Assembly (NCBI RefSeq): GCF_003314435.2
Contig: NZ_QNVY02000006.1
Span: 62,001 to 126,000 of the forward strand
DNA from: Flavobacterium petrolei
GTDB lineage: Bacteria > Bacteroidota > Bacteroidia > Flavobacteriales > Flavobacteriaceae
Direction of reading: 5' to 3'
DNA length: 64,000 bases
The notes under the pieces were generated by a model. The model ran no database searches. It saw only the letters and a program-made list of their open reading frames with translations, and was not told the DNA's origin. This document shows positions 24,424 to 33,947 of the stretch, piece by piece (positions within the stretch are counted from its first letter, which is position 1; each line of letters opens with the position of its first letter). The translations under genes were made by a program, and so were the position numbers.

Positions 24424-24994
24424 TTGAAGAAACTGCCTTTTTCATATCATACGCCAAAATGAAGTATTCATTATTATTGAATTGAAAATCCCCAATAATG
24501 GTCCATTTTAGTTTTTCGGTATGCGCTTTTGTAGACGGGATATTTACTTTGTTGATAAAGGTCAAAGCCAATGGGTATTTTTTAACAACGTGTTTTCTCA
24601 TGAACTCAAACAGCGGTGTGATCAACCCCTTTCCTCTATAATCTTTGTGAATGCATATAGGTCCATATTGAAAACTATTGGTCGTGGTGATGTCAAAATC
24701 TAAAAAAGTAAGTTCTGGGAACAACGAACTCATGTAATTGAAAATCGGCCATTGTTTGAAAAAATCCCAACTTCCGGCAAAAATGTAAGCAATGACTTTG
24801 TTGTTGTCTTTGGCAATAAATAAGTTGTTTTCATGGATAACTTCTGTTAGTTGCGCGACGGTAAATGGTGTAGTAACAAAGCCCGAAGCTTTTTCTTCTT
24901 CGGATAGATTAGCTACAAGGTACAATTCCTGTAGTGCCAATACGCCATCAATATCAATTATTTTTGCAGTTTCGAATTGTATGCTTTCTGTCAT
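24416..24994 (-). CDS. GNAT-family N-acetyltransferase
   Basis: 192 residues. The acetyl-CoA-binding segment GPICIHKDYRGKGLITPLFEFM carries the R-G-K-G loop of the family, preceded by a strand NNKVIAYIFAG. The C-terminal YFILAYDM strand is also typical. The acceptor substrate is unknown. It overlaps the M28 gene tail to tail by 8 bases. Confidence 0.85.
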   Translation of the reverse strand: MTESIQFETAKIIDIDGVLALQELYLVANLSEEEKASGFVTTPFTVAQLTEVIHENNLFIAKDNNKVIAYIFAGSWDFFKQWPIFNYMSSLFPELTFLDFDITTTNSFQYGPICIHKDYRGKGLITPLFEFMRKHVVKKYPLALTFINKVNIPSTKAHTEKLKWTIIGDFQFNNNEYFILAYDMKKAVSSTI

Positions 24995-25125
24995 TTTATG
25001 AAAATTCAGGTGATAATTTACTTTGTCAAAAATAAGTAAAATTATAGGAATCTTTAATTTTTATTGCAGCAAGAATCCTTTGCGTAAAGCATTAGTTTTT
25101 TATCGTTTTTGTTTATTTTTGCTCT

Positions 25126-25803
25126 ATGAAAAATATCATCATCACAGGAACGAGTAGGGGAATAGGATTTGAGTTGGCATTGCAATTTGCTAATGCGGGA
25201 CACCAAGTGTTAGCCATTTCCAGAAAAATTCCTCAAGCTTTATTGGGTAATGAAAATATTACCTGTCTTTCAGTTGATTTATCCACAGAATCTGAAGTAG
25301 TGAAAGTAAGCGATTTCCTTTCCAAGTCTTGGAAACAAATAGACGCAGTCATTCATAATGCGGGAAGTTTATTGCTGAAGCCCTTTTCAGAAACGACTCA
25401 GGAAGATTTTGAAAATATCTATAGAGTAAATGTTTTTGGAGTTGCTAATCTGACTCGAATTTGCCTGCCTTATTTACAAAAAGGAGGCCATGTGGTAACA
25501 ATAAGTTCTATGGGCGGAATTCAGGGAAGTTTAAAATTTGCCGGATTAGCAGCGTATAGTTCGAGTAAAGGAGCTGTTATTACACTATCAGAATTATTGG
25601 CAGAAGAATACAAAGAGCGTGGGATTTCTTTCAATGTTTTGGCTTTGGGTTCCGTTCAAACAGAAATGCTGGCTGAAGCTTTTCCAGGCTATCAAGCACC
25701 AATATCAGCGGGCGAAATGGCCAATTATATTTATGATTTTACTTTGACTGGAAATAAATATTTCAACGGTAAAGTATTGCAAGTTTCTTCTACGAATCCT
25801 TAA
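25126..25803 (+). CDS. Short-chain dehydrogenase/reductase (SDR)
   Basis: 225 residues. Cofactor-binding motif TGTSRGIGFEL at residues 6-16, NAG in VIHNAGSLL, catalytic Ser in TISSMGG and the Tyr-x-x-x-Lys motif in AAYSSSKGA. Lack of a large insertion suggests a classical SDR acting on a small carbonyl or alcohol. A TATTTTTG box (25114-25121) sits immediately before the start codon without a matching -33 element. A SprT-like gene follows after 12 bases. Confidence 0.92.
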   Translation: MKNIIITGTSRGIGFELALQFANAGHQVLAISRKIPQALLGNENITCLSVDLSTESEVVKVSDFLSKSWKQIDAVIHNAGSLLLKPFSETTQEDFENIYRVNVFGVANLTRICLPYLQKGGHVVTISSMGGIQGSLKFAGLAAYSSSKGAVITLSELLAEEYKERGISFNVLALGSVQTEMLAEAFPGYQAPISAGEMANYIYDFTLTGNKYFNGKVLQVSSTNP

Positions 25804-25815
25804 TTCATAATTACT

Positions 25816-26418
25816 TTGAGCGAAACCTTAACCAGATACATTCCAGAGCATGCGGTAAAACCCGTTTTCGAACTTATTGTTGCCAATCAGGTGCATCTTA
25901 AGATTGTGAACGAGCGTCAGACGCGTCACGGTGATTATCGAAAAGGGTTGAACGGAAAGCATGAAATCACGGTAAATTCAAATCTGAATAAATACAAGTT
26001 CTTGATTACATTGATTCATGAAATTTCTCATTTGGTTGCGTTTGAAAAATTTGGAAGAAACATTAAACCTCATGGAAACGAGTGGAAATATTCTTTTCAG
26101 CGGTTGATGATTCCCTATATTCGGCCAGAGATTTTTCCGAATCATTTGTTGCCTTTATTAGCGAGGCATTTCAAAAATCCAACAGCCAGCAGCGATACTG
26201 ATGCCACATTAGCTTTGGCATTGAAACAATTTGACCAACAAAATGATAAAAATTATGTGTTTGAAATTCCGTACGGAAGTATTTTCAGAATCCAAAACGG
26301 AAAGATTTTCAAAAAAATAGCGATAAGAACCAAGCGTTTTGAATGTCTCGAAATGAGTTCTGGAAAGACTTATTTATTCAATCCTAATGCTGAGGTAGAA
26401 TTGTTGAAATCAAGTTAG
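25816..26418 (+). CDS. SprT-like zinc metalloprotease-domain protein, TTG start
   Basis: 200 residues. The HExxH zinc site is in LIHEISHLVAFEKFGRNIKPHGNEW, with another His (PHGNEW) further on as in SprT domains. A C-terminal tail carries IPYGSIFRIQNGKIFKKIAIRTKRFEC. There is no in-frame ATG near the conserved N-terminus, so TTG at 25816 (SETLTRYIPEHAV) is the best start. SprT-like proteins are linked to DNA-protein crosslink repair in eukaryotes; the bacterial role is unclear. It is likely co-transcribed with the SDR. Confidence 0.85.
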   Translation: MSETLTRYIPEHAVKPVFELIVANQVHLKIVNERQTRHGDYRKGLNGKHEITVNSNLNKYKFLITLIHEISHLVAFEKFGRNIKPHGNEWKYSFQRLMIPYIRPEIFPNHLLPLLARHFKNPTASSDTDATLALALKQFDQQNDKNYVFEIPYGSIFRIQNGKIFKKIAIRTKRFECLEMSSGKTYLFNPNAEVELLKSS

Positions 26419-26422
26419 CCTT

Positions 26423-27184
26423 CTATTCTTTCAAATATGCTTCTCTTACTTTTTTGAACAAATTAGAAGAATAAACAAAGGCAACAACAGCTTCGTTATC
26501 GGTTCTAAAAATTTCTTCTTTAGTTCCTTCCCAAGCTTTTAAACCATCTTTAAGGAATAGAATTTTTTCTCCAATTTCCATCACAGAATTCATATCATGG
26601 GTATTTATAACCGTTGTGATGTTGTATTCTTCGGTAATTTCTTTGATAAGATTATCAATCAAGATTGCTGTATTTGGATCTAAACCAGAGTTTGGCTCAT
26701 CACAAAAGAGGTATTTTGGATTGTTTACAATCGCGCGAGCAATCGCCACCCTTTTTTGCATTCCTCCTGAAATTTCAGATGGTAATTTTTTGTGCGCATC
26801 CGTTAGAGCGACTCTTTTTAATACAAAGTCTACACGCTCTTGAATTTTTTTATTATTGTCTTTAGTGAACATTCGCAACGGAAAACCAACATTTTCAGCC
26901 ACAGTCATCGAGTCAAACAAGGCACTTCCTTGAAAAACCATTCCGATTTCAGTTCGCAATTCTCGTTTTTCATCCGGATTTAATTCGGAGTAAATTCGGC
27001 CATCAAATGAAATAGTCCCAGATTCTGGCGTATGAATGCCTAACAGACTTTTAAGTAAGACCGTTTTTCCGGATCCACTTTGTCCAATAATTAAATTTGT
27101 TTTTCCGGTTTCAAAAATCGTCGAAATACCTTTAAGAATTTTATTTCCGTTAAATGATTTTTCTATGTTTTTTACTTCTATCAT
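26423..27184 (-). CDS. mlaF: ABC transporter ATPase of the Mla lipid-transport type
   Basis: 253 residues from the ATG at 27184, which overlaps the stop of mlaE (ATGA). Walker A GQSGSGKTVLL, signature SGGMQKRVAIARAI, Walker B LFCDEPNSGLDP and switch His in INTHDMNSV are all present. GMVFQGSALFDSMTVAENVGFPLR is a hallmark of MlaF. With MlaE it moves phospholipids between membranes to keep outer-membrane asymmetry. An MCE-domain MlaD gene is not in this cluster. Confidence 0.92.
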   Translation of the reverse strand: MIEVKNIEKSFNGNKILKGISTIFETGKTNLIIGQSGSGKTVLLKSLLGIHTPESGTISFDGRIYSELNPDEKRELRTEIGMVFQGSALFDSMTVAENVGFPLRMFTKDNNKKIQERVDFVLKRVALTDAHKKLPSEISGGMQKRVAIARAIVNNPKYLFCDEPNSGLDPNTAILIDNLIKEITEEYNITTVINTHDMNSVMEIGEKILFLKDGLKAWEGTKEEIFRTDNEAVVAFVYSSNLFKKVREAYLKE

Positions 27185-27930
27185 GATCCTAGTAACAACT
27201 GCGTTAATATATAATTGAAAAGTATTATGGAAACCGATGTCCAAACAAAGGAAACGGTACTGGCTTTACCAACTTCTAGAGCACCGCCTTTCATATAATA
27301 ACCGTGAAAAGAAGGAATAGTTGCTAATAACATCGCAAAAATCAATGTTTTAATGAAAGCGTAAACAATATGAAACGGAATAAAATCCATTTGAGTTCCA
27401 TTTATAAACTCAGCGCTTGAAATAAATCCACCATAAACACCAGCCATCCATCCACCGAGAACACCCAGAAACATAGCAATTCCTATTAGAAACGGGTACA
27501 ATAGTAAAGCAATTATTTTAGGGAAAACAAGGTAATTCAATGAATTTACTCCCATCACTTCCAGTGCGTCAATTTGTTCTGTAACCCTCATTGTTCCAAT
27601 ACTAGAGGTAATAAATGAACCCATTTTTCCAGCCATAATCACCGAGATAAAAGTAGGCGCGAATTCTAATATTACAGATTGTCGTGTTGCGAAACCGATA
27701 AGGTATTTTGGAATTAAAGGGTTTGTAAGATTTAAGGCTGTTTGAATAGCAACAACCCCTCCAACGAAGAAGGAAATGAAGGCAACAATACCTAATGATC
27801 CGATAACTAAATCATCAATTTCTTTAAAAATTAGATTTTTCATCACAGACCATTTTGTCTGTTTATTGAAAATTTCTTTCAGCATTAAGAAGTATCTTCC
27901 TATTTGCGTTATATAGCGAATGAGCATCAT
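27181..27930 (-). CDS. mlaE: MlaE-family phospholipid ABC transporter permease
   Basis: 249 residues with five or six membrane segments. Conserved blocks: FVGGVVAIQTALNL, ILEFAPTFISVIMAGKMGSFITSSIGTMRVTEQIDALEVMGVNSLNYLVFPKI, and a C-terminal GGALEVGKASTVSFVWTSV. This is the MlaE signature. It pairs with MlaF through an ATGA overlap. Confidence 0.93.
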   Translation of the reverse strand: MMLIRYITQIGRYFLMLKEIFNKQTKWSVMKNLIFKEIDDLVIGSLGIVAFISFFVGGVVAIQTALNLTNPLIPKYLIGFATRQSVILEFAPTFISVIMAGKMGSFITSSIGTMRVTEQIDALEVMGVNSLNYLVFPKIIALLLYPFLIGIAMFLGVLGGWMAGVYGGFISSAEFINGTQMDFIPFHIVYAFIKTLIFAMLLATIPSFHGYYMKGGALEVGKASTVSFVWTSVSIILFNYILTQLLLGS

Positions 27931-28010
27931 AAGTTTTGCGAATATGGGCTAAATTACAAAAAATGTCAGGAGTTATCCCTTTTGGTTCAGCAGTTTTTTG
28001 ATTTTGTTGG

Positions 28011-28859
28011 CTAAAAAAGCTTTTCTTTCATTTTTTTCAAACGATATTTCCGAATGAATTTTGCTTGTTCTTCTGTTACCAATAAAGGCGTTTTGGCCGC
28101 TTTAGCTTTCCAATACCCTTTAATATAATCTATAAAGAGCAGCGGTTTCTTCTTCATCATCGCCAGTTTTGCAGAAGCGATAGAAGTGATAAGGAACCCG
28201 TAACCTAAAGTATAAAATGCTTCTCCTTGTTTGTATCGGGCTGTTTTGTTGTAGTTTGCGCCGGTTGGTTTTAAATGTTTTACAATTAATGAAGCATCAG
28301 TAACCACTTTCCAACCATAGAATTTTGATAGCAATTCATCAACCGTGTCCCAACCCATAGCAGGTTTTAAATTTCCTATTTGTTGGAAACATTGTTTTCT
28401 ATACGCTTTGAATGCACCACGAATATGGTCTTTATCAGTAAGATTTTCCAGAATCCATTCGCCATTTTTTTCGATGTAAGCGAATCCGCCAGCCATTCCT
28501 ATCGTAGCATCGTTTTTGAAAATGTTTAAAATAGTTTCAAAATAATTGTTGGGTAGAATTAAATCGGCATCCAGTTTTACAATCACTTCATAATTTTCGT
28601 CTAGTGTTTCAAAACCTTTGTGAAAAGCCTGAATAACTTTGCTTCCTGGCAAATGTATCGCTTCAGATGTTTTATTTACTAAAGTAATAAAAGGATTATT
28701 ATTAGCGAACGCTGTTACTATTTCGGCAGTTTTATCCGTTGAATTATCATTGACAACGACAATTTTTTTTGGCAAAACGGTTTGTGAAATCAAAGAATCT
28801 AATGTTAAAGCTATAAAAGCTTCTTCGTTATGCGCCGGAATGACAATGTAGTAATTCAT
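28011..28859 (-). CDS. Family 2 glycosyltransferase
   Basis: 282 residues. GT-A fold: YIVIPAHNEEAFIALTLDSLISQT at the N-terminus, VVNDNSTDKT, and the metal-binding DxD-like KLDADLI around residue 96. The later WDTVDELLSKFYGWK is typical of GT2 acceptor regions. It overlaps the upstream methyltransferase gene by one base (TAATG), so the two are coupled. They may modify a surface glycan or lipid, but the target is unknown. Confidence 0.9.
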   Translation of the reverse strand: MNYYIVIPAHNEEAFIALTLDSLISQTVLPKKIVVVNDNSTDKTAEIVTAFANNNPFITLVNKTSEAIHLPGSKVIQAFHKGFETLDENYEVIVKLDADLILPNNYFETILNIFKNDATIGMAGGFAYIEKNGEWILENLTDKDHIRGAFKAYRKQCFQQIGNLKPAMGWDTVDELLSKFYGWKVVTDASLIVKHLKPTGANYNKTARYKQGEAFYTLGYGFLITSIASAKLAMMKKKPLLFIDYIKGYWKAKAAKTPLLVTEEQAKFIRKYRLKKMKEKLF

Positions 28860-29383
28860 TATTTTATTTTTTCGGCGTAAACGATGTAATATCTTGGCGT
28901 GAACTTTCTTAGCAATGGTCGAATTCCAAATTTCTTAACGGGATTGGTCCATTTTTCTCTATCTATTATTTTCCAACCTGTTTTTTCCAAAAGCCAGTCC
29001 AGTTGCCAATCTTCAAATTCATGGTAATGTCTGTCCCACATATCAGTTTTACTGCGGTAAGCTGGTGAAAACCACAAACGCAATGGAATGGAAATAATAA
29101 GTTTATCTGATTTTATTTCACTTAAAATCGTGTAAGGATTTAGTAAATGCTCAAAGATTTCGAAAGCGGTTACTACTTCCTGTTTTTCAATTGAAAATAC
29201 TGATTGGTCTTTGTCTAAGTCTTCTCCTGTTGTATTTGTAACTGAAAACCCTTCGGATTTCATGATTTTAGAAAAAGGATTCTCAACACCTAAATCTAAT
29301 ATTGTCTCTGAAGTGGAGACGTGTTTTTTTAAAAATTCTAAAGTATGTTTGAATCTTTTATTGGGAAACGTTTTTTCGTACAT
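28859..29383 (-). CDS. Small SAM-dependent methyltransferase-like protein
   Basis: 174 residues. The Rossmann motif ETILDLGVENPFS is a divergent glycine motif I, and VVTAFEIFEHLLNPYTILSEI matches the class I methyltransferase region after strand 4. The tail has YRSKTDMWDRHYHEFEDWQLDWLLEKTGWKI. Motif I lacks the usual GxGxG, so SAM binding should be checked. It is translationally coupled to the GT2 gene. Confidence 0.78.
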   Translation of the reverse strand: MYEKTFPNKRFKHTLEFLKKHVSTSETILDLGVENPFSKIMKSEGFSVTNTTGEDLDKDQSVFSIEKQEVVTAFEIFEHLLNPYTILSEIKSDKLIISIPLRLWFSPAYRSKTDMWDRHYHEFEDWQLDWLLEKTGWKIIDREKWTNPVKKFGIRPLLRKFTPRYYIVYAEKIK

Positions 29384-29455
29384 GTTTTTTTGATTTTGCC
29401 GCTAGGGCACGAAGGCACAAATATAGTAATAAATGTGTTTTTTGGCATTGTTTTT

Positions 29456-29595
29456 TAGCCCGGATGGAAAGAAAATCCCGGAGCTTCAAAATGTAGTTTT
29501 TCAAGGTGCAAAAAGCGACTGAAAGAAGCTTTCTTGCACCTTATAAAAACAAGATTTGTAGTGAGGAATTGTAATGTACAGCCGGATTAGCTCCT
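29456..29595 (+). repeat. Palindromic intergenic element (type A), copy 1
   Basis: Starts TAGCCCGGATGG, continues with ATCCCGGAGC, holds a central inverted repeat (AAGGTGCAA / TTGCACCTT, 29501-29545 approximately) and ends AGCCGGATTAGCTCCT. The ends and internal order are shared with copies at 48958-49043 and 57734-57837. It lies between the methyltransferase and FabH-like genes. Confidence 0.72.
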
Positions 29596-29617
29596 GAATG
29601 ACATATTCCTGAATGGA

Positions 29618-30676
29618 CTAATATCGGTAAACAAAGGCATTAATGTTCATTCCGGCTCCAACAGAAGCAAAAATCATAACATCGCCTTTATGGATTTCTT
29701 GGTTTTCGATTTCACCACGAACTAGCAAGTCAAAAAGGGTAGGAACTGTAGCCACACTGCTGTTTCCAAGTTCATGGATGCTCATAGGCATAATGTCTTT
29801 AGGAACAGGCCTATCGTATAATTTGTAAAAACGTTGAATTATTGCTTCATCCATCTTCTCGTTGGCCTGATGAATGAGAATCTTTTTTACATCGTCAATT
29901 CCAAGTCCGCTTTTGTCTAAACAACTTTTCATTGCTGTAGGAACATTGTTTAATGCAAATTCATAAATTTTACGTCCGTACATTTTGATGTAACGGGTGT
30001 CTGGGTCTAAATCCGAATTGTATGAATTTCCGAAATATAAATAATTAGCTTCGTCGTTAGCATACGTTGCACTTTCATAAGACAGCATTCCAGTTTCATC
30101 ATCGGAAGCCTCAATAATAGAAGCGCCAGCTCCATCAGAATAGATCATAGAATCTCTATCGTGCGCATCTACCACTCTAGATAGCGTTTCGGAACCAATA
30201 ACCAAACAGCGTTTCGCCATTCCTGATTTGATGAATGCGTTGGCTTGAAGTACACCTTCAATCCAGCCTGGACATCCAAAAAGAATGTCGTAAGCGACAC
30301 ATTTTGGATTTTTTATCTGTAATTTATTTTTGACGCGAGTGGCCAAACTTGGAAGCATATCAGATTGAATTGTCCCGTGTTTTACATCTCCAAAGTTATG
30401 TGCAAATATAATGTAGTCAATTGTTTCCGGATCGATCCCAGCATTTTCAATTGCTTTTTGAGAAGCAAAAAAAGCTAAATCAGATGAATTTAAATGGTCT
30501 TCAGCATATCGCCTATGTTCGATTCCGGTGATGCCCTTGAATTTTTTAATTACGACTTCGTTAGGATAACCAAATGCGGTTCCATCTTCATTCAAAAAAA
30601 CATGTTCGCCAAAGTCAGTATTACTTACTTTTTTCTCAGGAATATAGCTTCCTATTCCAGCTATTTTTATTTTCAT
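29618..30676 (-). CDS. FabH-like 3-oxoacyl-ACP synthase III family protein
   Basis: 352 residues. The triad of KAS III enzymes is visible: Cys135 in LFGCPGWIEG, His269 in LIHQANEKMDEA and Asn305 in ELGNSSVATVP. SDGAGASII and a terminal FASVGAGMNINAFVYR complete the thiolase fold. The protein is longer than classical FabH (about 320), with an insertion around YLYFGNSYNSDLDPDTRYIKMYG. It is therefore likely a specialised condensing enzyme (branched primer, lipid or pigment precursor) rather than the housekeeping FabH. It stands alone. Confidence 0.87.
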   Translation of the reverse strand: MKIKIAGIGSYIPEKKVSNTDFGEHVFLNEDGTAFGYPNEVVIKKFKGITGIEHRRYAEDHLNSSDLAFFASQKAIENAGIDPETIDYIIFAHNFGDVKHGTIQSDMLPSLATRVKNKLQIKNPKCVAYDILFGCPGWIEGVLQANAFIKSGMAKRCLVIGSETLSRVVDAHDRDSMIYSDGAGASIIEASDDETGMLSYESATYANDEANYLYFGNSYNSDLDPDTRYIKMYGRKIYEFALNNVPTAMKSCLDKSGLGIDDVKKILIHQANEKMDEAIIQRFYKLYDRPVPKDIMPMSIHELGNSSVATVPTLFDLLVRGEIENQEIHKGDVMIFASVGAGMNINAFVYRY

Positions 30677-30907
30677 TGCGTTAAATTTCCAAAATTTGAT
30701 GCTAATTTAATCATTAAAATTTTACTACACTCACAAAATTTACTATGCGTGCATATAATTGTGAAATAATAATTTATTGGCAAAAATATTGATTATTTCA
30801 TTACGAATTATAAGTTTTGGTGTGAATTTTATTTCTTTAATCTCGTAAGTGAAAATACAGTTGTTATTGTTGCAATTTAATGATAATTTTCGATAAGTAA
30901 TTTTTAT

Positions 30908-30942
30908 AAAAAAAAATGTCCCGATTTCTCGAGACATTTTAA
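30908..30942 (-). terminator. Terminator after gcvP
   Basis: Read on the minus strand: AAAATGTCTCGA, loop GAAA, TCGGGACATTTT followed by a T-run. It starts about ten bases after the gcvP stop. One mismatch in a 12-bp stem. Confidence 0.85.
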
Positions 30943-30950
30943 GTTATTAT

Positions 30951-33800
30951 TTAGCTTTCCATGTATGCTTCAATCGGTGCACAAGAACAAACTAAATTTC
31001 TATCGCCGTATGCTTCATCTGCTCTACGAACGGTAGGCCAGAATTTATTTAAGGCAATGTATTCCAGTGGAAATGCTGCTGCTTCACGAGTGTATGGGAA
31101 GCTCCAGTTATCAGTGGTAACCATCATCAAAGTATGTGGTGCATTTTTTAATACATTATTTGGGTTTTCTAAAGTAGCGGCTTCAATTTCTTTTCGGATA
31201 GCAATCATCGCATCACAAAAACGGTCTAATTCCTCTAAATTTTCACTTTCGGTAGGTTCAATCATTAAAGTTCCGGCAACAGGGAACGAAACGGTTGGAG
31301 CATGAAAACCATAATCCATCAAACGTTTTGCAATATCAGTTACTTCAATTCCTTTTTCTTTAAATGGACGGCATTCCAAAATCATTTCGTGTGCCGCACG
31401 ACCCATTTCTCCAGAATACAACGTATCATAGTGACCGTTTAATTTCTCTTTAATATAGTTCGCATTTAAAATTGCATATTCAGTAGATTGTTTCAAACCT
31501 TCAGCACCAAGCATACAGATATAACCATATGATATTAAACAAACCAAAGCGGAACCCCATGGCGCAGCAGAAATTGCCGTAATAGCGTTTTCTCCACCAG
31601 TTGGAATTACAGGATTTGTTGGTAAAAATGGAACTAATTGTGGCGCTACACATATTGGTCCTACACCAGGTCCACCACCTCCATGAGGAATAGCGAATGT
31701 TTTGTGTAAGTTCAAGTGACAAACATCAGCACCAATAGTTGCAGGATTTGTTAATCCAACTTGTGCATTCATATTCGCACCATCCATATATACTTGTCCG
31801 CCGTTATCGTGAATCAATTGTGTGATTTCTTTAATTGCGCTTTCAAAAACACCGTGAGTCGATGGGTATGTAACCATCAAACAAGAAAGATTGTCTTTGT
31901 GTAAAAGTGCTTTTTCACGTAAATCTTCTACGTCGATATTTCCGTTTTCTAATGTTTTAGTAACCACAACTTTCATTCCTGCCATCGCTGCTGAAGCTGG
32001 ATTTGTTCCGTGAGCCGATGATGGAATTAAAGCAATATTTCTATGGTGATCTCCTCTGGATTGGTGGTACGCACGAATAACCATTAATCCGGCATATTCA
32101 CCTTGAGCTCCTGAATTAGGTTGTAAAGTAGTTCCGGCAAAACCAGTAATGACATTTAATTGTTGTTCTAGTTTAGCCAACATTTCTTGATATCCTTGTG
32201 CTTGGTCTAATGGTGCAAACGGGTGAATGTTATTCCATTGTGCCATACTTAGAGGTAACATTTCTGAAGCAGCATTCAGTTTCATGGTGCAAGAACCTAG
32301 TGAAATCATCGAGTGATTTAACGCTAAATCTTTTCTTTCCAGCATTTTGATGTAACGCATCAAAGCGGTTTCTGAATGGTGTTTATTGAAAACATCGTGC
32401 TGCAAGAACGTTGATGTCCTGTTTACGTTTTCTGGGAAATGATTGGTTTCTGATAAACTTTCAATAGTGTTTACCGGAGTTCCATTTGCAGAAGCGAAAA
32501 CAGCAATAATTTTATTTAAATCGGTAATACTTGTTGTTTCGTTTAAGGAAATTGAAATCGTATTGTCGTCTACGTAATAGAAGTTAATTTCGTTTTCTTC
32601 AGCAATCGATTTTACTTTTTTGGCATCAGCCTTAATAACGATAGTGTCAAAGAAAGCGGTATTGGTTTGTTGATAACCTGATTTTTCTAGTGCGTTTGCC
32701 AACGTCGCTGCAGAAGCGTGAACTTTGTCAGCGATGTATTGTAATCCTTTTGGACCATGATAAACGGCATACATTCCTGCCATAACTGATAATAGAACTT
32801 GCGCAGTGCAAATGTTTGAAGTTGCTTTATCGCGCTTGATGTGTTGCTCACGTGTTTGCAACGCCATACGCAAGGCACGATTTCCGTCGGTATCAACAGT
32901 TACACCGATGATTCTTCCTGGCATACTTCTTTTGTATTCGTCTTTTGTAGCGAAGTAAGCAGCGTGTGGACCACCGTAACCTAAAGGAATTCCGAAACGT
33001 TGTGTAGTTCCAAGGACTACAGCAGCGCCCATTTCTCCTGGAGGAGTCAGTTTTACTAAACTTAAAATATCAGCAGCAACAGCTACTTTTATTTCGTTTT
33101 CAGCAGCTTTAGCGATAAATGCGGCATAATCATAAACTTGTCCAAATTTCCCCGGATATTGCAGGATTGCTCCAAAATATTCCGATGAAAAATCGAATGT
33201 TTCATGGTTTCCAACTACTAATTCAACTCCGATTGGTGTCGAACGTGTTTGTAAAACAGATAAAGTTTGTGGTAATATTTCTTCAGAAACGAAGAATTTA
33301 TTAATGTTGTTTTTCTTTTGGTCACGAGAACGAACGTCAAAAAGTAATGCCATTGCTTCTGCAGCAGCAGTTCCTTCGTCTAATAAAGAAGCATTAGCGA
33401 TTTCCATTCCGGTTAATTCGATAACCATAGTTTGGAAATTCAAAATTGCTTCCAGACGACCTTGAGCAATTTCAGCTTGATACGGTGTGTAAGCAGTGTA
33501 CCATCCTGGATTCTCAAATACATTTCGTTGGATTACTGCAGGAATAATTGCTGCATTGTACCCTAAACCTATGTACGATTGAAAAACTTTATTCTTATTC
33601 CCTAATTTCTGAATGTGATTTGCAAACTCATATTCGGTCATTGCAGGTTCTAAGTCTAAATCAGATTTTAAACGAATGTCACTTGGAATCGTTTCTTGAA
33701 TCAATTGTTCCAGTGTTTCTGCCCCAATCGTCTTCAACATGTGTTCTAAATCATTTTCTCTTGGGCCAATGTGTCTTAATGCAAAAGCGTCTGTTTTCAT
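30951..33800 (-). CDS. gcvP: Glycine dehydrogenase (aminomethyl-transferring), P-protein
   Basis: 949 residues, the full single-chain P-protein. The PLP lysine lies in CHLNLHKTFAIPHGGGGPGVGPI in the C-terminal half. Other landmarks are PSDIRLKSDLDLEPAMTEYE near the N-terminus, GTTQRFGIPLGYGGPHAAYFAT and SLGSCTMKLNAASEM. It decarboxylates glycine and passes the aminomethyl group to the lipoyl H-protein of the glycine cleavage system. The other subunits are not in this window. The length rules out the split two-gene form. Confidence 0.97.
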   Translation of the reverse strand: MKTDAFALRHIGPRENDLEHMLKTIGAETLEQLIQETIPSDIRLKSDLDLEPAMTEYEFANHIQKLGNKNKVFQSYIGLGYNAAIIPAVIQRNVFENPGWYTAYTPYQAEIAQGRLEAILNFQTMVIELTGMEIANASLLDEGTAAAEAMALLFDVRSRDQKKNNINKFFVSEEILPQTLSVLQTRSTPIGVELVVGNHETFDFSSEYFGAILQYPGKFGQVYDYAAFIAKAAENEIKVAVAADILSLVKLTPPGEMGAAVVLGTTQRFGIPLGYGGPHAAYFATKDEYKRSMPGRIIGVTVDTDGNRALRMALQTREQHIKRDKATSNICTAQVLLSVMAGMYAVYHGPKGLQYIADKVHASAATLANALEKSGYQQTNTAFFDTIVIKADAKKVKSIAEENEINFYYVDDNTISISLNETTSITDLNKIIAVFASANGTPVNTIESLSETNHFPENVNRTSTFLQHDVFNKHHSETALMRYIKMLERKDLALNHSMISLGSCTMKLNAASEMLPLSMAQWNNIHPFAPLDQAQGYQEMLAKLEQQLNVITGFAGTTLQPNSGAQGEYAGLMVIRAYHQSRGDHHRNIALIPSSAHGTNPASAAMAGMKVVVTKTLENGNIDVEDLREKALLHKDNLSCLMVTYPSTHGVFESAIKEITQLIHDNGGQVYMDGANMNAQVGLTNPATIGADVCHLNLHKTFAIPHGGGGPGVGPICVAPQLVPFLPTNPVIPTGGENAITAISAAPWGSALVCLISYGYICMLGAEGLKQSTEYAILNANYIKEKLNGHYDTLYSGEMGRAAHEMILECRPFKEKGIEVTDIAKRLMDYGFHAPTVSFPVAGTLMIEPTESENLEELDRFCDAMIAIRKEIEAATLENPNNVLKNAPHTLMMVTTDNWSFPYTREAAAFPLEYIALNKFWPTVRRADEAYGDRNLVCSCAPIEAYMES

Positions 33801-33947
33801 TGTATATAAAATGGGTTGTGTGTTTCTTGTTTTAAAAGGCTGTAAAATTAAATATTAATATGCTATTAATTGCCTTTTTTTACTTGATTTTCTGTGAATT
33901 TTTCAACTAAAAGCCGTTCTTATTAACACTTTGATTAATTTTGTCTA

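Noticed and set aside
31501-31722. Out-of-phase frame within gcvP
   Set aside because: Biased composition from the opposite codon positions of gcvP; no independent start or motif.
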